Made by a program: the position numbers and the translations under genes
Notes under the pieces: generated by a model
What the model was told of the DNA's origin: nothing
What the model saw: the letters and a program-made list of their open reading frames with translations, nothing else
Database searches by the model: none
Shown: one piece after another, positions 8,510-17,520 of the stretch
Position numbering within the stretch: position 1 is the first letter of the stretch
Layout: the number at the start of each line of letters is the position of its first letter
Source: JAZNQN01 sp045590195
GTDB taxonomy: Bacteria; Bacillota; Clostridia; UMGS1883; UMGS1540
Direction of reading: 5' to 3'
NCBI GenBank assembly: GCA_045590195.1
Contig: JAZNQN010000057.1
Coordinates: 1-46,701 of the forward strand
Length of the DNA stretch: 46,701 nucleotides

Positions 8510-10786
8510 TTCTTTTATCTCCTTTTTAATTCTTTTAAGTTTATGTTTATATTTTTCAGGGTCTCGTATATCGGCAAAATTAAGCCTTAATGCATTACTT
8601 ACAACACAAAAGCTTGAAAGGCTCATTGCGGCGGCACCAAACATTGGATTAAGCTCCCAGCCGAAAAGATTTATAAAAAGCCCTGCTGCAAGCGGAATTC
8701 CGATTGTATTGTAAATAAACGCCCAGAAAAGGTTTTCGTAAATGTTTTTAAGGGTTGCGCGGCTAAGTCTGATTGCAGCCGCAACATCTGATAGGCGGCT
8801 TTTCATTAAAACTACCTCTGCCGCATCTATTGCAATATCTTCGCCTGCGCCTATTGCAATTCCGATATCGGCGGTGGTAAGCGCAGGGGCATCGTTAATG
8901 CCATCGCCAACCATTAAAACCTTTCCCTCTTTTTTAAGCTCTTTAATTACTCTTTCCTTTTCGCCGGGTAAAACCCCTGCAAAAACGCGGCTTATTCCAA
9001 CCTTTTTGCCAATTGCTTCAGCAGTTTTCTTGTTGTCGCCCGTTAGCATAACTGTTTTTATGCCCATTTTTTCAATTTCTTTTATAGCCTGAGAGCTATC
9101 ATCTTTTATTGTGTCGGCAACTGCGATAATGCCCAAAAGAGTGTTATCTTTTGCGAAAAACATTGGTGTTTTTCCGCTTTCTGAAAGCTTTTCCGCTGCA
9201 GATACTGCCTCGTTTGGAATTTCAACAAATTCTTTTATGAATGACATATTTCCGCCATAAAGCGCAGCATTTTCGCAAACAGCTTTAAGGCCATTGCCCG
9301 GCATAATTTCAAAATTTTCTGTTTCGCTGGCGGCTAATTTTTCTTCGTTACCTTTTTTAACAATCGCTTTAGCAAGCGGATGTTCACTTTTTATTTCAAG
9401 AGAATATGCCGCTGAAAGCAGCTTATTTTCTGCTACGCCAAAGGGAATAATATCGGTTACTTCAGGCTCGCCTTTTGTAATTGTTCCAGTTTTATCAAAG
9501 GCAATTACATCTATTTTACCACACTCTTCAAGAGACTGTGCAGTTTTAAATAAAATTCCGTTTTTTGCGCCTTTTCCGCTTCCAACCATAATCGCAACCG
9601 GTGTTGCAAGCCCAAGTGCACAGGGGCAACTTATTACAAGAACAGATATTCCCCTTGCAAGAGCAAAGCCAATACTTTTCCCTGCCAAAAGCCACAAAGC
9701 TATACTTATTATCGCAATTAAAATTACAATCGGTACGAACACTCCCGAAACCTTATCTGCCGCCTTTTGAGCAGGGGCTTTTGTTGCAGAGGCATCGCTT
9801 ACCATTTTAATTATCTGAGAAAGAGTTGTATCCTCTCCCACTTTGCTTGCCCTGCATTTTATAAATCCTGAAAGGTTAACGCAACCGGCTGAAACGCTGT
9901 CGCCTTCTTTTTTATCTACAGGAATACTTTCGCCCGTTAGCGCCGATTCATCCACGGCGCAGTTTCCACTTAAAATAACGCCATCAACAGGAATTTTAGC
10001 GCCCGGCCTTACAACAAATTCATCGCCCTTTAAAACTGAGGAAATATCAACTTCAACTTCCTGTCCGTTTTTAATTATAGTAGCTGTTTTGGGGGCTAAA
10101 TCCATAAGGCTTTTAAGAGCGTTGGTGGTTTTGCCTTTTGAATAGCTTTCAAGCATTTTTCCAACCGTTATAAGCGCCAGAATCATCGCCGCCGATTCAA
10201 AATAAAGCTCGTGCAATAAATGTTTTGCGCTATGCATATCGCCATTTGCCATTGCAGTACTCATAGCAAAAACAATGTAAACACTATAAACAAACGATGC
10301 TCCGCTACCCATAGCAACAAGAGTATCCATATTAGGCGCTTTATTTATAATGCCTTTAAAGCCGTTTATGAAAAACTTTTTATTTATAATCATTACTGCA
10401 ATTGTAAGAAGTAACTGCAGCAAAGCTATCGCCATTGGGTTTTCGCTGAAAAAAGCAGGCAGCGGTGCACCCCACATAACATAACCCATTGAAAAATACA
10501 TAAGTATTATGAGAAAAACAACCGAATAAATAAGCCTGTTTTTTAAAGCTTTAGTTTCGCTTACAGAAACCGTTTTTTCTTCCTTCGAGCCTTCGGTTTT
10601 TGCAGTATAACCGGCAGTTACTACTGCATTTATAATATCGGCATCTAATGCCTTACCTTCAACTGTCATAGTGCCTGTTAAAAGGTTTACGTTACACGCC
10701 TTAACGCCCGAAACGGCTGAAACCGCCTTTTCAACTCTGGCGCTACAAGCCGCGCAGCTCATACCTCCAACTATAAATTTTCGCAT
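8306..10786 (-). CDS. copA: Copper-translocating P-type ATPase CopA with N- and C-terminal HMA domains
   Basis: This 826-residue P1B-type ATPase exports Cu+ from the cytoplasm. An N-terminal heavy-metal-associated domain carries CAAC (Cys11, Cys14). It is followed by membrane helices, TGES (284-287), the intramembrane CPC motif (387-389), DKTGT with Asp431, the P1B signature SEHPL with His469, and GDGINDAPAL. Unusually, a second complete HMA domain lies at the very C-terminus (about 760-826, with CPHC at Cys771 and Cys774), joined by a Lys/Arg-rich linker. An in-frame AAGGAG plus ATG marks the start of that domain, so a separate small CopZ-like protein may also be made. The main start follows GGGAGGTGCGAT. 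No CsoR or CopY regulator gene lies in the window. Confidence 0.93.
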   Translation of the reverse strand: MRKFIVGGMSCAACSARVEKAVSAVSGVKACNVNLLTGTMTVEGKALDADIINAVVTAGYTAKTEGSKEEKTVSVSETKALKNRLIYSVVFLIILMYFSMGYVMWGAPLPAFFSENPMAIALLQLLLTIAVMIINKKFFINGFKGIINKAPNMDTLVAMGSGASFVYSVYIVFAMSTAMANGDMHSAKHLLHELYFESAAMILALITVGKMLESYSKGKTTNALKSLMDLAPKTATIIKNGQEVEVDISSVLKGDEFVVRPGAKIPVDGVILSGNCAVDESALTGESIPVDKKEGDSVSAGCVNLSGFIKCRASKVGEDTTLSQIIKMVSDASATKAPAQKAADKVSGVFVPIVILIAIISIALWLLAGKSIGFALARGISVLVISCPCALGLATPVAIMVGSGKGAKNGILFKTAQSLEECGKIDVIAFDKTGTITKGEPEVTDIIPFGVAENKLLSAAYSLEIKSEHPLAKAIVKKGNEEKLAASETENFEIMPGNGLKAVCENAALYGGNMSFIKEFVEIPNEAVSAAEKLSESGKTPMFFAKDNTLLGIIAVADTIKDDSSQAIKEIEKMGIKTVMLTGDNKKTAEAIGKKVGISRVFAGVLPGEKERVIKELKKEGKVLMVGDGINDAPALTTADIGIAIGAGEDIAIDAAEVVLMKSRLSDVAAAIRLSRATLKNIYENLFWAFIYNTIGIPLAAGLFINLFGWELNPMFGAAAMSLSSFCVVSNALRLNFADIRDPEKYKHKLKRIKKEIKEMKVTLKIEGMMCPHCEGRVKSTLEAIDGVTEAIVSHVSGTAEITLSKEIDKSILVNAVEGQGYKVIE

Positions 10787-10806
10787 ATCGCACCTCCCGA
10801 CAATAT

Positions 10807-10835
10807 ATTTTATACCTTTTTTAAATTCAAGTCAA
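10807..10835 (-). promoter_or_regulatory. Promoter of copA
   Basis: TTGACT (10830-10835) and TAAAAT (10807-10812) are separated by 17 bp, leaving about 20 bp to the start codon. I see no clear CsoR- or CopY-type operator. Confidence 0.6.
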
Positions 10836-10860
10836 GAAGTGAAATTATATTTTTGTATAA

Positions 10861-10897
10861 CAAAAGCGCCTGCCTGGCTAAAGAACCAAGCAGACGC
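10861..10897 (-). terminator. Terminator of nhaC
   Basis: On the minus strand, 12 paired positions (10866-10877 with 10886-10897), two of them G-U, close an 8-nt loop and are followed by TTTTGTT. As the G-U pairs become mismatches on the plus strand, the hairpin is oriented for nhaC. Confidence 0.8.
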
Positions 10898-10915
10898 CCC
10901 CATTATAAATCAGCC

Positions 10916-12418
10916 TTATTTGGCTGTTTTACACTTAATTGTAAAGAGTGTTGCTACGAGCACAACCATACAAACTGCAAGGCCGAGCCATACGTTTACA
11001 AGACCACCAACAAGGTAACCTACGAAACAGCAAGCTGCAACCAAAAGTGCGTAAGGAATCTGTGTTGAAACGTGTTTAATATGGTCACACTGTGCACCGG
11101 TTGATGCCATAATTGTTGTATCGGAAATAGGTGAAATATGGTCACCGCAAACAGCACCGGCAAGTACAGATGATACAGCCATTGTGAAGATATCGCTCTC
11201 AACAACAAGGCCATCAGCACCAGCGAATACGCTTGTGATAATTGGGAGCAAAATTGCAAATGTTCCCCATGATGTACCTGTTGCAAAAGCAAGACCAAGC
11301 GCAATAGCAAAGAATATTGCAGGTAAAATACCAAGCGGAATATTATTTGCAGTTACAAGCCAACTTACATATCCGCCTGCATTCAAGTATTCTTCACGAC
11401 AGATACCGCCAAGGCACCATGCGAGTGTAAGAATTAAAATTGCAGGAACCATTGCTTTAAAGCCATCAGGAATACTTTCAGCAAAGCCTTTGAATGTAAC
11501 AACTTTTCTTGGTACATAAAGAATAAATACAAGAATAATTGTAAGGAATGAACCAAGTGCCAAAGCATAAGCAGCATCACAATCAGCAAAAGACTGTGCA
11601 ATTGAAACGCCTTCGCCACTGAAAAGTCCGCCTGTGTACATCATGCATGTTACGCAGATTGCAATAAGCATGATAATTGGCAAAATAAGGTCGATAACTT
11701 TACCTTTACCTGTTTGTTCAACTTCTGCAGTTTCTTTAACTTCAACAACGCTTTCTTCAGCTTTTTTCATAGGACCAAAGTCGAACTTAAATACAGCCAA
11801 AATAACAAGCATTAAAAGTGTTCCGATAGCATAAAAGTTAAACGGAATTGCTTTGATAAAGAGTGAAAAACCATCTACGCCGCTTTCAGCAGGAATTGAA
11901 CTGCTTACTGCAGCTGCCCAGCTTGAAATGGGAGCTATAATACATACAGGTGCAGCAGTTGCATCAATTATGTAAGAAAGCTTTTCTCTTGAAATTTTAA
12001 ATCTGTCTGTAACAGGGCTCATAACAGTACCAACTGTGAGGCAGTTAAAATAATCGTCAACAAAAATTAAAACGCCGAGAGCACTTGTTGCAAAAAGGGC
12101 ACCTGTTTTACCCTTAATGTTTTTTGCTGCCCATTTACCATAAGCTGCAGAAGCACCAGATTTACTCATAAGAGCAACCAAAATACCAAGCATTACAAGG
12201 AATATAAGAATATTTAAATTCCAAGCATCGCCAAGTTTTGAGTCGAGCAGTTCAATAATAAGCTCAAACGAAGCTAAAATATTAAACTTTGTGTACAAAA
12301 GTGCACCTGACAAAACACCAACAAAAAGAGATACATAAACCTCTTTTGTGATAAGAGCAAGTGCAATAGCAATAATTGGTGGAACTATTGCCCAGAAAGT
12401 ACCTATGGTTTCAAACAT
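10916..12418 (-). CDS. nhaC: NhaC-family Na+/H+ antiporter
   Basis: This 500-residue polytopic membrane protein belongs to the NhaC family, secondary transporters that usually exchange Na+ for H+; some relatives carry amino or organic acids. Hydrophobic segments run throughout, beginning IVPPIIAIALALITKEVYVSLFVGVLSGALL. The conserved stretch FVDDYFNCLTVG and the later GDHISPISDTTIMAS are hallmark motifs of this family. A charged loop near residues 215-240 (KKAEESVVEVKE) separates the two halves. The start follows CGGAGG. The gene has a consensus promoter whose -35 box overlaps the stop of the upstream araC gene, plus its own terminator, so it is a single-gene unit. The transported substrate is not certain. 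Confidence 0.87.
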   Translation of the reverse strand: MFETIGTFWAIVPPIIAIALALITKEVYVSLFVGVLSGALLYTKFNILASFELIIELLDSKLGDAWNLNILIFLVMLGILVALMSKSGASAAYGKWAAKNIKGKTGALFATSALGVLIFVDDYFNCLTVGTVMSPVTDRFKISREKLSYIIDATAAPVCIIAPISSWAAAVSSSIPAESGVDGFSLFIKAIPFNFYAIGTLLMLVILAVFKFDFGPMKKAEESVVEVKETAEVEQTGKGKVIDLILPIIMLIAICVTCMMYTGGLFSGEGVSIAQSFADCDAAYALALGSFLTIILVFILYVPRKVVTFKGFAESIPDGFKAMVPAILILTLAWCLGGICREEYLNAGGYVSWLVTANNIPLGILPAIFFAIALGLAFATGTSWGTFAILLPIITSVFAGADGLVVESDIFTMAVSSVLAGAVCGDHISPISDTTIMASTGAQCDHIKHVSTQIPYALLVAACCFVGYLVGGLVNVWLGLAVCMVVLVATLFTIKCKTAK

Positions 12419-12453
12419 AGCACTAACCTCCGTTATTAAAAAAATATGCTATA

Positions 12454-12482
12454 ATTATACACATTTTGTTAACATTTGTCAA
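12454..12482 (-). promoter_or_regulatory. Sigma-A promoter of nhaC
   Basis: A perfect TTGACA (12477-12482) and TATAAT (12454-12459) are separated by 17 bp. The -35 box overlaps the TGA stop of the upstream araC-family gene. Confidence 0.85.
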
Positions 12483-13273
12483 GATTTATTTATGAAATTA
12501 CATATTTCGACACGATATTTGCTTGGATTTTGGCCAAAATGTTTCAAAAAGGCTCTGTTAAATGTTCTTACGCTTTCAAAGCCAGATTGCAGTACAATTT
12601 CTGTTACTGATAATTCGCGGTTTTTTAAAAGCCTCTCGGCATCGTTTAACCTGAAAACATTTATAAAGGTACGAAAGCTCATATGAAGTTTCTCACTGAA
12701 TATATGCGAAATGCGCGATTTACTTATATGAAGCGCTTTACTTACATCGTTTAAAGTTATGTTGTTCATATAGTTTTCACGGCAGTATTTTATAATTGAC
12801 TGAACTGCTGTATTATCAGTTTCTGATGCTTTTACAAGTTCTGTTTTTTCTAATATGATTCCAATCATTGCCGAAAGGTACGCCTTTATAATCTTTTCCT
12901 TATACTCCCCTTCGGCGCTTATAATTTTTTCAAAAAGCTCTACTGCATTTGAAGAAACTTTTTCAATTTTTGGGGATTTGGGCATCATTTCTGAAAATTC
13001 GCGTCTGTATTCGGGAAAAGCAGCGTACGGAACAATTGCAATAAAAACACTTATATCATCACTGCAATTGTCATAGTAATGAATACAGTTAGGAAAAGTA
13101 ATAAAAAAATCTCCCGTTTGAAGAGTGCATTCGCATCCGGCAGAAAAAGCATGTGCGCTTCCTTTTAAAATATAAACTATTTCAATTGAACTGTGAAAAT
13201 GGGCTGCAAAAGCCAAAGCATCTTTTTTTGTTATAAAAAATTCGTTTTCACGGTTTTCGTAAAAAAATCTCAT
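12479..13273 (-). CDS. AraC-family transcriptional regulator with cupin sensor domain
   Basis: This 264-residue protein has an N-terminal cupin-like sensor (about 15-110, with HFHSSIEIVYILKGSAHAF and GDFFITFPN) and a C-terminal pair of helix-turn-helix motifs (about 165-260, with ALHISKSRISHIFSEKLHMS and IVLQSGFESVRTFNRAFLKHFGQNPSKYR). This layout is typical of AraC/XylS activators that sense a sugar or glycoside. The ATG at 13273 is chosen because AAAGGTGATAGT precedes it; a longer ORF exists but has no better site. The gene is divergent from the GH3 gene, with promoters interlocked in the shared 105-bp gap. Control of the GH3 and GH2 genes is the obvious inference. Confidence 0.88.
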   Translation of the reverse strand: MRFFYENRENEFFITKKDALAFAAHFHSSIEIVYILKGSAHAFSAGCECTLQTGDFFITFPNCIHYYDNCSDDISVFIAIVPYAAFPEYRREFSEMMPKSPKIEKVSSNAVELFEKIISAEGEYKEKIIKAYLSAMIGIILEKTELVKASETDNTAVQSIIKYCRENYMNNITLNDVSKALHISKSRISHIFSEKLHMSFRTFINVFRLNDAERLLKNRELSVTEIVLQSGFESVRTFNRAFLKHFGQNPSKYRVEICNFINKS

Positions 13274-13319
13274 ACTATCACCTTTAGCACTTTTTGTCTT
13301 AAATTCGGTATATATTGTC

Positions 13320-13348
13320 TTGAAGTATAACACAAATTGTCATATAAT
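13320..13348 (+). promoter_or_regulatory. GH3 gene promoter
   Basis: TTGAAG (13320-13325) and TATAAT (13343-13348) are separated by 17 bp on the plus strand, about 30 bp before the GH3 start. It interlocks with the araC promoter on the other strand. Confidence 0.6.
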
Positions 13349-13352
13349 TCAA
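13324..13352 (-). promoter_or_regulatory. araC-family gene promoter
   Basis: On the minus strand TTGAAT (13347-13352) and TATACT (13324-13329) are separated by 17 bp. Its -10 box overlaps the -35 of the GH3 promoter, and its -35 box overlaps the GH3 -10. An 8-bp direct repeat AAGTATAA occurs at 13323-13330 and 13351-13358. Confidence 0.55.
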
Positions 13353-13378
13353 GTATAAATATTTAGGAGCGTGATAAA

Positions 13379-15685
13379 ATGAACAACTGGACAAGAATGA
13401 ATTTTACTCCCTGCAGACCACTTGGAAAAGACGGCAGGCGCATTACAGGCTGTGATGAACATATTGCCCTTTCAAGAAGTGCTGCGGCAGAAGGCAGCGT
13501 GCTTTTGAAAAACGATGGCACTCTCCCATTAAAAAAAGAAAACACGGTTGCAGTTTTTGGCAAAGCACAGTATGACTATGTTTTTGCAGGCGGCGGCAGC
13601 GGACACGTTTATTGCGAATATGTAAGAAATATTTATGAAGGACTTTTACTTAAAGCCGGCGAAGGTAAATTTTCGCTTTATGACGGAATTTATGATTATT
13701 ATAAAGAATATGTTGAAAAACAGTATGGCGAAGGCATTTTACGAGGCCAGGTTTTGGAAGCTCCGCTTTCCGAAGAGCAGGTAATAAAAGCAAAAGAAAA
13801 AGCTGATGTGGCTATTGTTACCATTTGCCGCTTTTCAACAGAAGGCCGCGACAGAGAAAGCGTTAAGGGCGATTTTTATTTAAGCGACGAAGAAGAAAAT
13901 ATGATTTCTCTCGTTTGCAAACATTTTGATAAAGTAGTTGCACTTATAAATGTTGGCGGAATTATTGACACAGAGTGGTTTAAAGAAAACGACAAAATTT
14001 CTGCAGCACTTTATATTTGGAATGCAGGTATGGAAGGCGGCGGTGCTGCTGCTGACATTATTTGTGGCGATGTAAACCCTTCAGGTAAGCTGGTTGACAC
14101 ATTTACAAAAAGTTTTGACGATTATCCCTCTTCCGAAAATTTTAACGACAGCTTTGACTACAAAAAATACTACGACGATATTTATGTTGGTTACCGCTAT
14201 TTTGAAACTATTCCCGGTGCCGCAGAAAAAGTAAACTATCCATTTGGATTTGGTCTTTCATACACAAATTTTGAGCTTTCCGGCATTAAAGCAGAGGAAA
14301 AAGACGGCGAAATTTTAATAAGCGTTACCGTTAAAAACACAGGCAACTGCGAAGGCAAAGAAGTAATTCAGGTTTATTCGAGTGCACCGGAGGGAAAACT
14401 TGGCAGACCGGCAAAAGAACTAAGAGCCTTTAAGAAAACAAAACTTTTATCACCGGGCGAAAGCGAAAATATTTTTCTCTCCTTCCCCATTTCGCAGATG
14501 GCAACTTTCGATGATTTGGGCGTTTATTCCAAAAGTGCATACATACTCGAAGGCGGAAAATATAGCTTTTACATTGGAACAAGCATAAGAGATAACACTT
14601 GTGCTGATTTTGCCTATGAAGTAAATGAAGAATTTGTTTTGGTAGAACAGCTCACTCAGCTTGTAGCTCCCAAAAAGCTTGAAAAAAGGCTTAAAAACGA
14701 CGGCACTTATGAAGAAATGGAAACAGGCGAATATACCGATTTTACATATGCAGAGGCACCGATAAACACAGCAGTAATGCCACAAGAGCTTAAAAAGCTT
14801 GATGCTGTTATTTCGGGCGAGATTACACTTGACTCGTTTATAAGACAGTTTTCAGACGATGAACTTTTAGACCTGCTTTGCGGAAAACCCTCGGTGGGCG
14901 TTGCAAACACAGGCGGTATGGGCGGCGGAGTTTGGCACAAATTCGGTGTTCCATGCGCTATGACAGCCGACGGACCTGCAGGCGTAAGAATTAATCCACG
15001 CTGCGAAACCCCAACAACTGCATGGCCCTGTGCCACACAGCTTGCCTGCACATGGAACGAAGAAATTGTTGAAGCAATAGGCAAAGCCGGTGCACTTGAA
15101 ATGAAAGAAAACAACTTGTTTATCTGGCTTACACCTGCACTTAACATTCACCGCACCCCTCTTTGCGGCAGAAACTTTGAATATTTTTCCGAAGACCCAT
15201 ATGTTGCCGGAAAAATGGCAGCAGCAAAGGTACGCGGAATGCAGGGAGAAAAAGTTGCGGCATCGGCAAAACATTTTGCCTGCAACAACTACGAAACAAA
15301 CCGTGTTTTAGCTGACTCCATTGTTTCCGAGCGAGCTCTTCGCGAAATTTATTTAAAAGGCTTTGAAATTTGTGTTAAAGAGGCAGCCCCTTACACAATT
15401 ATGACTTCTTACAACAAGATAAACGGCCATCAGGCATCTGAGCATTATGAGCTTTTAACTGGAATTTTACGCGGCGAGTGGGGCTTTGAAGGTATGGTTA
15501 CAACCGACTGGGGCTGTGCCGGCAGACACGGCTATGAAGTTAAAGCAGGAAACGATATTAAAATGGGCGAAGGCTATAAAGAAAGCCTTAAAGAGCTTAT
15601 GTATGGCAGAAGCGGAGTTTTAAAAAGAAACGACATAGAAGTTTGTGCTAAAAGAATACTTGAGATGCTAATTAAACTAATCTAA
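13379..15685 (+). CDS. GH3 glycosidase with permuted domain order (beta-glucosidase-like)
   Basis: This 768-residue glycoside hydrolase family 3 enzyme has its domains in reverse order. The family's C-terminal alpha/beta sandwich comes first (about 25-240, with AAAEGSVLLKNDGTLPL and STEGRDRE, where Glu155 is the probable acid/base). A linker ending in PFGFGLSYTNFELS leads to a fibronectin III-like domain (about 320-425). The TIM-barrel comes last (about 480-768, with MTADGPAGVR and the nucleophile Asp710 in TTDWG). This order is known from beta-glucosidases of Butyrivibrio and Ruminococcus. No signal peptide is visible, so it probably acts on imported oligosaccharides. It starts after TTAGGAGCGTGATAAA and is divergent from an AraC regulator. 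Substrate cannot be told from sequence alone. Confidence 0.92.
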   Translation: MNNWTRMNFTPCRPLGKDGRRITGCDEHIALSRSAAAEGSVLLKNDGTLPLKKENTVAVFGKAQYDYVFAGGGSGHVYCEYVRNIYEGLLLKAGEGKFSLYDGIYDYYKEYVEKQYGEGILRGQVLEAPLSEEQVIKAKEKADVAIVTICRFSTEGRDRESVKGDFYLSDEEENMISLVCKHFDKVVALINVGGIIDTEWFKENDKISAALYIWNAGMEGGGAAADIICGDVNPSGKLVDTFTKSFDDYPSSENFNDSFDYKKYYDDIYVGYRYFETIPGAAEKVNYPFGFGLSYTNFELSGIKAEEKDGEILISVTVKNTGNCEGKEVIQVYSSAPEGKLGRPAKELRAFKKTKLLSPGESENIFLSFPISQMATFDDLGVYSKSAYILEGGKYSFYIGTSIRDNTCADFAYEVNEEFVLVEQLTQLVAPKKLEKRLKNDGTYEEMETGEYTDFTYAEAPINTAVMPQELKKLDAVISGEITLDSFIRQFSDDELLDLLCGKPSVGVANTGGMGGGVWHKFGVPCAMTADGPAGVRINPRCETPTTAWPCATQLACTWNEEIVEAIGKAGALEMKENNLFIWLTPALNIHRTPLCGRNFEYFSEDPYVAGKMAAAKVRGMQGEKVAASAKHFACNNYETNRVLADSIVSERALREIYLKGFEICVKEAAPYTIMTSYNKINGHQASEHYELLTGILRGEWGFEGMVTTDWGCAGRHGYEVKAGNDIKMGEGYKESLKELMYGRSGVLKRNDIEVCAKRILEMLIKLI

Positions 15686-15696
15686 TTTCATATTGT

Positions 15697-15733
15697 AAAA
15701 GACTGTGAAATATTGCATTTTGCAGTCTTTTTT
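15697..15733 (+). terminator. Terminator after the GH3 gene
   Basis: AAAAGACTG (15697-15705) and CAGTCTTTT (15723-15731) form a stem with further weak pairing inside, followed by a T-run. It begins 11 bp past the GH3 stop and separates GH3 from GH2. Confidence 0.75.
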
Positions 15734-15744
15734 ATGCAAATATA

Positions 15745-15773
15745 TTGCTTTTTTTAAAAAATAATAGTACTAT
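15745..15773 (+). promoter_or_regulatory. Possible GH2 promoter with palindrome over the -10 box
   Basis: TTGCTT (15745-15750) and TACTAT (15768-15773) are separated by 17 bp. The -10 region lies in the perfect 14-bp palindrome TAATAGTACTATTA (15762-15775), a candidate operator. The -10 match is only fair. Confidence 0.4.
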
Positions 15774-15794
15774 TACTTTGAAGGAGTGACTACT

Positions 15795-17519
15795 ATGAAA
15801 GTTTTAAGACCAGAACATCCAAACCCACAGTGGAAAAGAGAAAACTGGATTAATTTAAATGGCGAGTGGGAATTTGACTTTGACCACGGAAAAAGTGCAA
15901 GAGAAAAGTTTTCGAAAGGAAAGCTTACCCTTACACAGAAAATAAACATACCCTTCTGCCCCGAAAGCCAGCTTTCAGGAATTGGATATGAAGATTTTCT
16001 TTCATCGGTTTGCTACCGCAAGGTAGTTACCCTTACAAAAGAGAATTTAGAAGGTAATATTTTCCTTCACTTTGGTGCAGTTGACTACCACACATTTATT
16101 TACATAAACGGACAAAAAGCCGACGAACACCGCGGCGGTTTTTCCTCGTTTAAAGTTGACATTACACCTTTTGCCAAAGAAGGCGAAAATGAAATTTTTG
16201 TTATTGCTGAGGACAATCAGCGTGACAAAACCCAGCCCATAGGAAAACAGCGCGGCAGATATTTTGAGTGGGGCCTTGCATATATGAGAACCACAGGTAT
16301 ATGGCAAACTGTTTGGCTTGAATTTACGCCAAAAGCCTATATAAAAAGCTGTAAATATTTTCCCGATATTGAAAACAAAAAACTGTTTGTTGAAGGCGAA
16401 GTTTGCGGTGAAGGTACGCTCTCTCTTTCAGCTACATATGAAGGAAAAGATGCAGGCTACATAGAGAAAAAAGTAAAGCACGGATTTTTTACAGCCGAAA
16501 TTGCTCTTTCCGAGCTTTATTTATGGGAAGTTGGCAATGGCAGACTATATGACCTTGAGCTTAAATTTGGCGAAGACACCGTAAAAAGCTATTTTGGTAT
16601 GCGAGAAGTTTGCCTTAAAGGTAAAAAGTTTATGTTAAACGGAAAAACTTTGTTCCTTCGCACAGTGCTTGACCAGGGCTATAACCGTCAGGGCGTTTAT
16701 ACTGCTCCTGACACTTCGCTTTATACAGAGGACATCAAACGCGCTCAGGCGCTTGGCTTTAACAGCGCAAGACCTCACCAGAAGGTTTTTGAAAAAAGAT
16801 ATATTTACGAATGTGATAAAGCCGGTTTTTTAATATGGGGCGAACACGCAAACTGGGGAATCACTCCCGAAAACGCCGTTGCACAGGGCAATTTTTTGTG
16901 CGAATGGGCGGAAATAATTGAGCGTGACTTTAACAGCCCCTCCCTTATAGGCTGGTGCCCATTTAACGAAACTTGGGGATATATTGAAACTCAAACGCCT
17001 TACCGTTTTATAGAAAGCGTTTACAAAATGACAAAGCTTTTTGACAAAACACGCCCCTGCATTGACGCAAGCGGTAATTTCCATCTTGCAAAAAAAGAAA
17101 TTCACGATGTTCACGATTATGAACACGACCCCGAGCTTTTTAAAAGCTTTTTCTGCGATATTGACAAAGGCATAATACGCGACCAGGTGGCAAGAAAGCA
17201 TGGCGATGTTCAGCCATATAACGGCGAGCCTGTATATGTAAGCGAATACGGCGGCATTACCTGGGCGCCCGGTGACGATAATTGCTGGGCATACGGCAAA
17301 CGCCCCGAAACACCTGAAGAATATGCTGATACTTACTGTGCTCTTTGCGATATTCTTATTTCAAACCCCGAAATTATGGGCCTTTGTTATACACAGCTTT
17401 ATGATATTGAAACAGAGAAAAACGGAATTTACTACTATGACCGCACTCCAAAATTTGACGAAAAAATTATGGCACGCCTAAAAGCTGCAATGGAGAAAAA
17501 AGCGGCAATTGAAGAATAA
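15795..17519 (+). CDS. GH2 family glycosidase (beta-galactosidase/beta-glucosidase-like)
   Basis: This 574-residue glycoside hydrolase family 2 enzyme has the sugar-binding jelly-roll domain first (about 10-180, with NLNGEWEFDFD and VDYHTFIYINGQKADEHRGGFSSFKVDIT). An immunoglobulin-like domain (about 185-270) and a TIM-barrel follow. The acid/base is Glu392 in CPFNETWG and the nucleophile is Glu484 in VSEYGG. It is short for a GH2 and lacks the extra C-terminal domains of LacZ. No signal peptide is present, so it is cytoplasmic. An in-frame GTG lies 9 bp upstream, but AAGGAG positioned for the ATG at 15795 decides the start. It follows GH3 after a terminator, so the two are neighbours under separate promoters. 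Beta-galactosidase, beta-glucosidase or beta-glucuronidase activity are all possible. Confidence 0.9.
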   Translation: MKVLRPEHPNPQWKRENWINLNGEWEFDFDHGKSAREKFSKGKLTLTQKINIPFCPESQLSGIGYEDFLSSVCYRKVVTLTKENLEGNIFLHFGAVDYHTFIYINGQKADEHRGGFSSFKVDITPFAKEGENEIFVIAEDNQRDKTQPIGKQRGRYFEWGLAYMRTTGIWQTVWLEFTPKAYIKSCKYFPDIENKKLFVEGEVCGEGTLSLSATYEGKDAGYIEKKVKHGFFTAEIALSELYLWEVGNGRLYDLELKFGEDTVKSYFGMREVCLKGKKFMLNGKTLFLRTVLDQGYNRQGVYTAPDTSLYTEDIKRAQALGFNSARPHQKVFEKRYIYECDKAGFLIWGEHANWGITPENAVAQGNFLCEWAEIIERDFNSPSLIGWCPFNETWGYIETQTPYRFIESVYKMTKLFDKTRPCIDASGNFHLAKKEIHDVHDYEHDPELFKSFFCDIDKGIIRDQVARKHGDVQPYNGEPVYVSEYGGITWAPGDDNCWAYGKRPETPEEYADTYCALCDILISNPEIMGLCYTQLYDIETEKNGIYYYDRTPKFDEKIMARLKAAMEKKAAIEE

Positions 17520-17520
17520 A

